A DNA stretch of 9,361 nt from Microcaldota archaeon. GTDB lineage: Archaea > Micrarchaeota > Micrarchaeia > Micrarchaeales > CABMGC01. The stretch spans positions 1 to 9,361 of the forward strand of contig JAJYXH010000024.1 of assembly GCA_021791075.1 (NCBI GenBank). Direction: 5' to 3'. The position numbers and the translations under genes are program-made. The stretch's first letter is position 1; each line of letters starts with the position of its first letter. The notes beneath the pieces were generated by a model that searched no databases, had not been told where the DNA came from, and was given only the letters and a program-made list of their open reading frames with translations. Positions 5,694 to 9,361 of this stretch are shown here, piece after piece.

Positions 5694-7055
5694 CTAACCT
5701 CCTCCTTTTATGCTCCCGTAGGCTGCCGAGAACTCCTCCCTTGCCTTCTCCGCGAGCTTCTCGAGGTCCTTTGCGTTCTTCGCCTCGACCCTGCACTTTA
5801 TCTTGGGCGTAGTGTTCGATACCCTTAAGAGGAACCAGCCTGCAGGCGTTATCTCCTTTACGCCCTCGAACGTTATCACATTGTCGCTCCCTTCCGAGAG
5901 GTCGGCAGTGATCCTCTCCATGACCTTGAACTTGATCGCGTCCTCGGCATCATACTCCTCGAAAGCATTTACATATCTTGGCATTGCCGCTATCAATTCC
6001 GAGAGCCTCTTCCCGCTCTTCGATATCATCTCGGCAGCCTTGAGCGCGGTAAACAGTCCGTCGTCGTTACCGTATAACTCCTGATAGTACATGTGACCCG
6101 ATATCTCGCCGCCGAATCTGCCATTCTGGTCCTTCATCGCGTCCTTGAAGTGGGAATGGCCGACCTTGGTCAGCAGCGCCACGCCTCCCTTCTCCTTTAT
6201 CATGTCCTCTACAACCATCGAGCACGAGACCTCGTATGCAACCTTCTCGCCGCTGTTCAGGTACATCTTTACAAATAGGGCAAGAAGCACGTCGCCTCCC
6301 AGGACCTCTCCAGTGTCAGATACCACGAGAGCCCGATCCCCGTCACCGTCAAATGCAACCCCCAAATCGAGACCCTCAGACTTCACGAGCTCTATGAGCT
6401 CTCCTATAGTCGATTCCTTTGGCTCCGGCGACCTGGATGGAAAAGTCCCGTCCGGAACGTCGTTTATCGCAAATACCTCCGCGCCCTTGCCCCTGAAGGT
6501 CTCCGACGCTATCCCCGAGTACGCCCCGTTTCCTGGGTCAATGCCGATCCTCACCCCATCAAGCCGTGCGACCTTGCCCGAGAGGAAGTCCAGGTAGTCC
6601 CTCATTATCTCCTTGCTCCTGTCTATCCTCCTGCCATTGCCGCCCTGCTCAAATCTGTTCTCGACGACCATGTCCCGTATTCTCTCAAGCCCCGACCCGA
6701 GCCCTATCACGTGCGCATTCTCCCTCGTAACCTTGAAGCCGTTCCATTCCGGGGGGTTGTGGCTTGCGCTTACCGTTATGCCGCCATCGAGCTTGTAGTG
6801 CGAGACAGCAAAGTAGAGGACCGGCGTAGGTATGACTCCCGCGTACGTTATCTCAAGCCCCTGGCTCTCCACTCCCTTTATCAGACGCTCGGAGAGGGAC
6901 GGGCTGCTCTTCCGTATGTCTCTTCCCACAAGTACCTTCTTTCCGCTACCTATGTAACTGCCGAAGGCCTTACCTACCTTCTCGGCAAATGCCTCGTCTA
7001 TATCGATGGGGTAGATGCCCCTTATATCATACGACCTGAAGATGTCTTGATTCAC
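5694..7055 (-). CDS. manB: Phosphomannomutase/phosphoglucomutase (alpha-D-phosphohexomutase)
   Basis: The 453-residue protein is full length for the phosphohexomutase superfamily, with four domains in order. IFRSYDIRGIYP (5-16) opens domain 1. The active-site phosphoserine loop is TVSASHNPPEWNG (94-106, S98). The Mg-binding loop DGDGDR (236-241) is in domain 2, and the sugar-binding loop GGEISGH (315-321) in domain 3. The phosphate-binding loop RVSNTTP (411-417) is in domain 4. GEISGH and the SYDIRG start favour a PMM/PGM (AlgC-like) dual enzyme over GlmM, giving mannose-1-P and glucose-1-P for glycans. The start is GTG at 7055; an in-frame TGA sits four codons upstream. A 7-codon ORF with a strong ribosome-binding site ends across this GTG. 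It ends in TAG and is the first main gene of the manB-Pgi/Pmi-glycosylase operon. Confidence 0.92.
   Translation of the reverse strand: MNQDIFRSYDIRGIYPIDIDEAFAEKVGKAFGSYIGSGKKVLVGRDIRKSSPSLSERLIKGVESQGLEITYAGVIPTPVLYFAVSHYKLDGGITVSASHNPPEWNGFKVTRENAHVIGLGSGLERIRDMVVENRFEQGGNGRRIDRSKEIMRDYLDFLSGKVARLDGVRIGIDPGNGAYSGIASETFRGKGAEVFAINDVPDGTFPSRSPEPKESTIGELIELVKSEGLDLGVAFDGDGDRALVVSDTGEVLGGDVLLALFVKMYLNSGEKVAYEVSCSMVVEDMIKEKGGVALLTKVGHSHFKDAMKDQNGRFGGEISGHMYYQELYGNDDGLFTALKAAEMISKSGKRLSELIAAMPRYVNAFEEYDAEDAIKFKVMERITADLSEGSDNVITFEGVKEITPAGWFLLRVSNTTPKIKCRVEAKNAKDLEKLAEKAREEFSAAYGSIKGGG
5698..5703 (-). promoter_or_regulatory. Strong Shine-Dalgarno for Pgi/Pmi
   Basis: AGGAGG on the minus strand lies 10 nt before the ATG at 5687 and overlaps the last manB codons, encoding its terminal glycines. 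It fixes the start and indicates translational linkage in a shared transcript. Confidence 0.75.
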
Positions 7056-7075
7056 ACTAACGCCTCATTATCCAT
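7052..7075 (-). CDS. Putative 7-codon upstream ORF coupled to manB
   Basis: ATG at 7075 is preceded by GGAGGGG (7081-7087) at 5-nt spacing, a better ribosome-binding site than manB's own. It encodes MDNEALV and stops at TGA 7054-7052, giving a GTGA overlap with the manB GTG (7055-7053). This geometry suits termination-reinitiation. It could instead be an unused start with a chance stop, or the residue of a longer manB N-terminus. Confidence 0.4.
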   Translation of the reverse strand: MDNEALV

Positions 7076-7103
7076 GAAATCCCCTCCGCTTAACTATCTC
7101 CGC

Positions 7104-7116
7104 TAATATATAAAAA
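7104..7116. promoter_or_regulatory. Shared bidirectional TATA region between manB operon and priS
   Basis: TAATATATAAAAA reads as TATATAAAAA rightward and TTTTTATATATTA leftward. About 25 bp away on each side are plausible start points: about 7135 for priS (ATG 7153) and about 7083 for the manB unit (ribosome-binding site 7081-7087). No other TATA candidate is evident in the 77-bp gap between the ATGs at 7075 and 7153. Confidence 0.55.
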
Positions 7117-7152
7117 CCAGATACCAAAAGTAAGGTATAGGGACTGGTGCTC

Positions 7153-8310
7153 ATGCTGGACGAGGAGGGAATGAGGTTCGTAAAGAAGCTCATCTCAGAT
7201 TATTACTCAAGGAGGTCGCAGAACGTCGCTCCGGACAAGCCCGACGAGCGCGAGTTCGGCGTAGGCAACTTCGAGAGAAAGATCGCGTTCAGGCATCTCT
7301 CATTCAGGAACAACGACGAGCTGAAGAGATATCTGGTAAACGAGGCGCCGCCATATGTCTCGTACTCGTCATCATATTACAGGTTCCCGTCTGGAAGGCC
7401 AATGGAGAACAAGGGCTGGATCGGCGCGGAGCTCGTCTTCGACCTTGACGTTACGGACATGAACCTCGCATGCCAGAAGGTCCACGGCAAGTCATGGATA
7501 TGCAGCAACTGCCTGAAGGAGGTGAAGGCCGAGACCGCAAAGCTCGTCGAGGACTTTCTGATCCCTGACTTCGGGTTCTCGCCCGGAGAGATAATGATAA
7601 ACTTCAGCGGCAACAGGGGATATCATGTCCACGTAAAGAACGATGCGGTACTGAGACTGGACTCGGCTGCGAGAAGGGAGATAACGAACTACATAGCAGG
7701 GGTGGGGATAGAGATGCAGGAGTTCTTCCCGACACTCGGGATGCGTGGCAAGCCGCTCACCGGACCGAAGCCCACGGACAAGGGCTGGAGGGGAAAGATG
7801 GCAAGGAGGCTCCTCTCAGACCTTAACAAGGGCCCGGAGGCGCTGATGGCACTCGGAATAGACAAGCCTACGGCAAACATGCTGGTGAAGAAGAAGGCCC
7901 TTGTAGAGCTGGGCCTCAACAACGGGAACTGGGATATGGTCTACATAAAGAACAAGGCCGACTTCTGGAGGAAGATAATCGAGAACCAGACGATAAAGCA
8001 GAGCGACAGGATAGACAGGAACGTGACTAACGACACCTCTCACCTGATCAGGCTCCCGAATACGATACACGGGGAGACCGGCCTGGTGGCAAGGGTCGTG
8101 GGGTCGGTCTCCGAACTCGAGCGCTTCGAGCCGATGAGGGACGCGATAGCGTTCCGCGGCGAGATGGTGAAGATCAAGGCCGAGTCAAGCTACGCCCTGG
8201 AGATGAACGGCCAGAAGTACGGGCCCTACGGCGGCGAGATAAAGGTCCCGATATATGTCGGGGCATACCTCTACCTGAAGGGTCATGCAAAGCTCCTTGG
8301 CATCAGCTGA
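7153..8310 (+). CDS. priS: DNA primase small catalytic subunit PriS
   Basis: The 385-residue protein is the catalytic subunit of the archaeal/eukaryotic-type primase, making primers at the fork with PriL. VFDLDV (about 95-100) supplies catalytic Asp D97 and D99. A zinc-knuckle-like cluster follows (C107, H111, C117, C120). SGNRGYH (152-158) is the nucleotide-binding SxH-type motif. VTNDTSHLIRLPNTIHG (about 291-307) supplies the third Asp (D294) and the conserved His/Arg segment. Length matches archaeal PriS, so the gene is intact. The ATG at 7153 follows GGTG (7146-7149) at short spacing; GTG 7147 in the same frame is an alternative adding two residues. priL is not in the window. It diverges from the manB operon across a shared TATA region. 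Confidence 0.95.
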   Translation: MLDEEGMRFVKKLISDYYSRRSQNVAPDKPDEREFGVGNFERKIAFRHLSFRNNDELKRYLVNEAPPYVSYSSSYYRFPSGRPMENKGWIGAELVFDLDVTDMNLACQKVHGKSWICSNCLKEVKAETAKLVEDFLIPDFGFSPGEIMINFSGNRGYHVHVKNDAVLRLDSAARREITNYIAGVGIEMQEFFPTLGMRGKPLTGPKPTDKGWRGKMARRLLSDLNKGPEALMALGIDKPTANMLVKKKALVELGLNNGNWDMVYIKNKADFWRKIIENQTIKQSDRIDRNVTNDTSHLIRLPNTIHGETGLVARVVGSVSELERFEPMRDAIAFRGEMVKIKAESSYALEMNGQKYGPYGGEIKVPIYVGAYLYLKGHAKLLGIS

Positions 8311-8334
8311 GATGGGCGAGTGCGTCTGCCGAGA

Positions 8335-8347
8335 AAGTATTAAAAGG
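8335..8347 (+). promoter_or_regulatory. TATA box for the rpl15e-pcc1 unit
   Basis: AAGTATTAAAAGG, 25 bp after the priS stop, predicts transcription near 8366, leaving a leader of about 77 nt before L15e. AGATATAAC at 8354-8362 is a weaker alternative. The 132-bp gap after priS is otherwise explained only by the small ORF at 8367-8438. Confidence 0.45.
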
Positions 8348-8366
8348 TTTTGCAGATATAACAATA

Positions 8367-8438
8367 GTGAAGTCGTGCCAGGTACGTCTTTTGTTTTGTC
8401 AGATAAGGATGAGAGGCACAGCACCTCATGAACGGTGA
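8367..8438 (+). CDS. Putative 23-codon leader ORF before rpl15e
   Basis: GTG 8367 lies at the transcription start predicted from the TATA at 8335-8347, so it could be a leaderless ORF. It encodes 23 residues (VKSCQVRLLFCQ... ending PHER) with two Cys and many Arg. Its TGA (8436-8438) is the last part of the GGTGA ribosome-binding site of L15e, 4 nt before the L15e ATG. Inferred roles would be translational coupling or an attenuator. No homologue is recognised and it may be chance. Confidence 0.3.
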   Translation: MKSCQVRLLFCQIRMRGTAPHER

Positions 8439-8442
8439 AGAT

Positions 8443-9021
8443 ATGGGATCTTACAAGTACGTAGAGAAGACATTTCAGAATGAGTACAAGGCCAGGGACG
8501 AGATACTCAAGAGGAGGGTCTCCGAGTGGCGCGAGGGCGCTGCCGTCGAGAGGGTCCGGCACCCGACAAACATAGCCAGGGCGAGGAAGCTCGGCTACAA
8601 GGCAAAGGAGGGAGTGATAATCGCAAGGGTCAAGGTAGAGAAGGGGCTAAGAAAGAGGATAAAGCCGAGGGGAGGAAGGAAACCCTCGAAGAGCGGAAGG
8701 TTCTTCGCACTCGTCAAGTCGCTTCAGTCTATCGCCGAGGAGAGGGCCGCAAGAAGGTTCTCAAACTGCGAGGTACTCAACTCCTACTACGTCGGAGAGG
8801 ACGGACAGTACAAGTTCTTCGAGACGATACTTCTTGACCGGTCACATCCTGCAATAATGAACGATCCCCAGTACGCCAACATCATAAACCATATGGGAAG
8901 GGCGTACCGCGGCCTCACAAGCTCAGGGATAAAGCACAGGGGAATGAGGATGAAGGGCTTCGGCACGAGGATCAACAGGCCGAGCGTAAGGTCGAGCCAG
9001 CGGCATATCGTAAGAGTGTGA
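8443..9021 (+). CDS. rpl15e: 50S ribosomal protein L15e
   Basis: The 192-residue, highly basic protein has the archaeal/eukaryotic L15e pattern: MGSYKYVEKTFQ at the N-terminus, RHPTNIARARKLGYKAKEGV (about 38-58), RGGRKPSKSGRFF, RRFSNCEVLNSYYVGEDGQYKFFE, the block ILLDRSHPAI, and the C-terminal GRAYRGLTSSGIKHRGMR followed by KGFGTR. L15e sits in the large subunit against 23S rRNA. GGTGA (8434-8438) precedes the ATG at 8443, and archaeal L15e normally begins M-x-x-Y-K-Y, so this start is chosen over the in-frame ATG at 8428. The stop overlaps pcc1 as TGATG, coupling a ribosomal protein with a tRNA-modification subunit. Confidence 0.97.
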   Translation: MGSYKYVEKTFQNEYKARDEILKRRVSEWREGAAVERVRHPTNIARARKLGYKAKEGVIIARVKVEKGLRKRIKPRGGRKPSKSGRFFALVKSLQSIAEERAARRFSNCEVLNSYYVGEDGQYKFFETILLDRSHPAIMNDPQYANIINHMGRAYRGLTSSGIKHRGMRMKGFGTRINRPSVRSSQRHIVRV

Positions 9022-9263
9022 TGCGGGTGCACCGCGCTACGATACGGATAGAGCTCGGCAAGGGCGCCAGGGATTATCTCGGAGTAATAGAAAAGACGCT
9101 AGATTACAAGAGGAGCAGCGTCAAGATCTCCGAGAAGAAGGGGGTAATATCGATAGTTGTCGAGGCGAACGACGCGATGGCCCTCATGTCCTCGCTCAAC
9201 AGCTCCCTCAAGCAGCTCAGGATAGTAAGCGGCGCCGATTCCGCTATCTCAAAGCTGAAGTGA
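9021..9263 (+). CDS. pcc1: KEOPS complex subunit Pcc1
   Basis: This 80-residue protein is of the size of archaeal Pcc1, the small dimerisation subunit of KEOPS, which adds the threonylcarbamoyl group for t6A at position 37 of ANN-reading tRNAs with Kae1, Bud32 and Cgi121. The pattern fits: HRATIRIELG strand, DYLGVIEKTLDYKRSSVKISEKKGVISIVVEANDAMALMSSLNSSLKQLRIV, with the D-A-M-A-L-x-S-x-L-N-S-x-L-x-Q-L helix diagnostic of the family. The ATG at 9021 overlaps the L15e stop by one base; GTG 9018 is possible. It ends 3 bp before the convergent gene's stop. Confidence 0.85.
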   Translation: MRVHRATIRIELGKGARDYLGVIEKTLDYKRSSVKISEKKGVISIVVEANDAMALMSSLNSSLKQLRIVSGADSAISKLK

Positions 9264-9266
9264 CGA

Positions 9267-9361
9267 CTAACGCCTTGTCTCGCGCATGATTATGCTGCCC
9301 TCGTCCGACCTCAAATCGGAGATTATCTCCTTCAGTCCGCTCCTACCCCCGTTTCCGCCCC
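9267..9361 (-). CDS. C-terminal fragment of an unrecognised leftward gene
   Basis: The minus frame is open from the window edge to TAG at 9267-9269 and gives about 31 residues: GGNGGRSGLKEIISDLRSDEG... ending MRETRR. The Gly-rich start followed by a short amphipathic helix resembles the end of many enzymes. DHH/RecJ-like nucleases are frequent neighbours of pcc1 in archaea and end near a Gly-rich G-G-G motif, but there is too little sequence to claim this. Tight convergence with pcc1 (3-bp gap) supports a real gene end. Confidence 0.45.
   Translation of the reverse strand, partial: GGNGGRSGLKEIISDLRSDEGSIIMRETRR

Noticed and set aside
8311..8442. C/D-box guide RNA in the gap before rpl15e
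   Set aside because: A GGATGAG resembles a C box, but no matching D, C' or D' boxes occur at suitable spacing.
8526..8837. Arg/Lys/Glu-rich plus-strand frame within rpl15e
   Set aside because: The composition arises from reading the basic L15e gene out of frame; the L15e frame has a ribosome site and family motifs.
1..9361. CRISPR array or tandem repeats
   Set aside because: No regularly spaced direct repeats were seen. The only repeat structures are the IS605-type hairpin and the tRNA-flanking inverted repeat.

Overview
The window looks archaeal. It carries an archaeal/eukaryotic-type primase small subunit (PriS), ribosomal protein L15e, the KEOPS subunit Pcc1, a dual-specificity phosphoglucose/phosphomannose isomerase of the archaeal type, TATA-box promoters about 25 nt upstream of leaderless or short-leader starts, and a tRNA gene without encoded CCA. 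Compact spacing, 1-4 nt gene overlaps, a DUF998 membrane protein and a short cysteinyl-tRNA-synthetase-like enzyme would fit a small-genome lineage such as Micrarchaeota or another DPANN or Thermoplasmata-like group. That assignment is an inference, not a measurement.

Layout. Bases 1-127 are the right end of an IS200/IS605-type element: the last 23 codons of a probable tnpB and the terminal hairpin that forms the 3' scaffold of its guide RNA. The element stops about 30 bp before tRNA-Pro(UGG) (157-229). Leftward genes follow: a small unrecognised protein (280-540) and a PPOX-type flavin-binding split-barrel gene (634-1113) interrupted by an in-frame TGA where relatives usually have Trp. A DUF998 membrane protein (1187-1879) runs rightward. 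It converges on a leftward two-gene operon: PIG-L/LmbE-type deacetylase (3739-3050) followed, with an ATGA overlap, by a short CysRS homologue with strong MshC-like features (3053-1887). Upstream is a second leftward operon: phosphomannomutase/phosphoglucomutase (7055-5694), bifunctional Pgi/Pmi (5687-4758), and an AlkA-type DNA glycosylase (4735-3779) interrupted by an in-frame TAG.

A quasi-palindromic TATA region (7104-7116) separates this operon from rightward priS. Beyond priS come rpl15e and pcc1 (TGATG overlap), and then the C-terminal end of an unrecognised leftward gene at the window edge.

Most interesting points. (1) The PIG-L deacetylase and MshC-like ligase pair reproduces the MshB-MshC step of mycothiol synthesis in an archaeal context, suggesting an undescribed aminosugar-cysteine thiol pathway, although a minimal CysRS cannot be excluded. 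(2) Two otherwise well-conserved genes are each cut by one in-frame stop codon. (3) The TnpB guide RNA end abuts a tRNA gene, and the would-be guide can base-pair with the tRNA trailer. (4) Two tiny upstream ORFs sit exactly where they would couple to manB and rpl15e.
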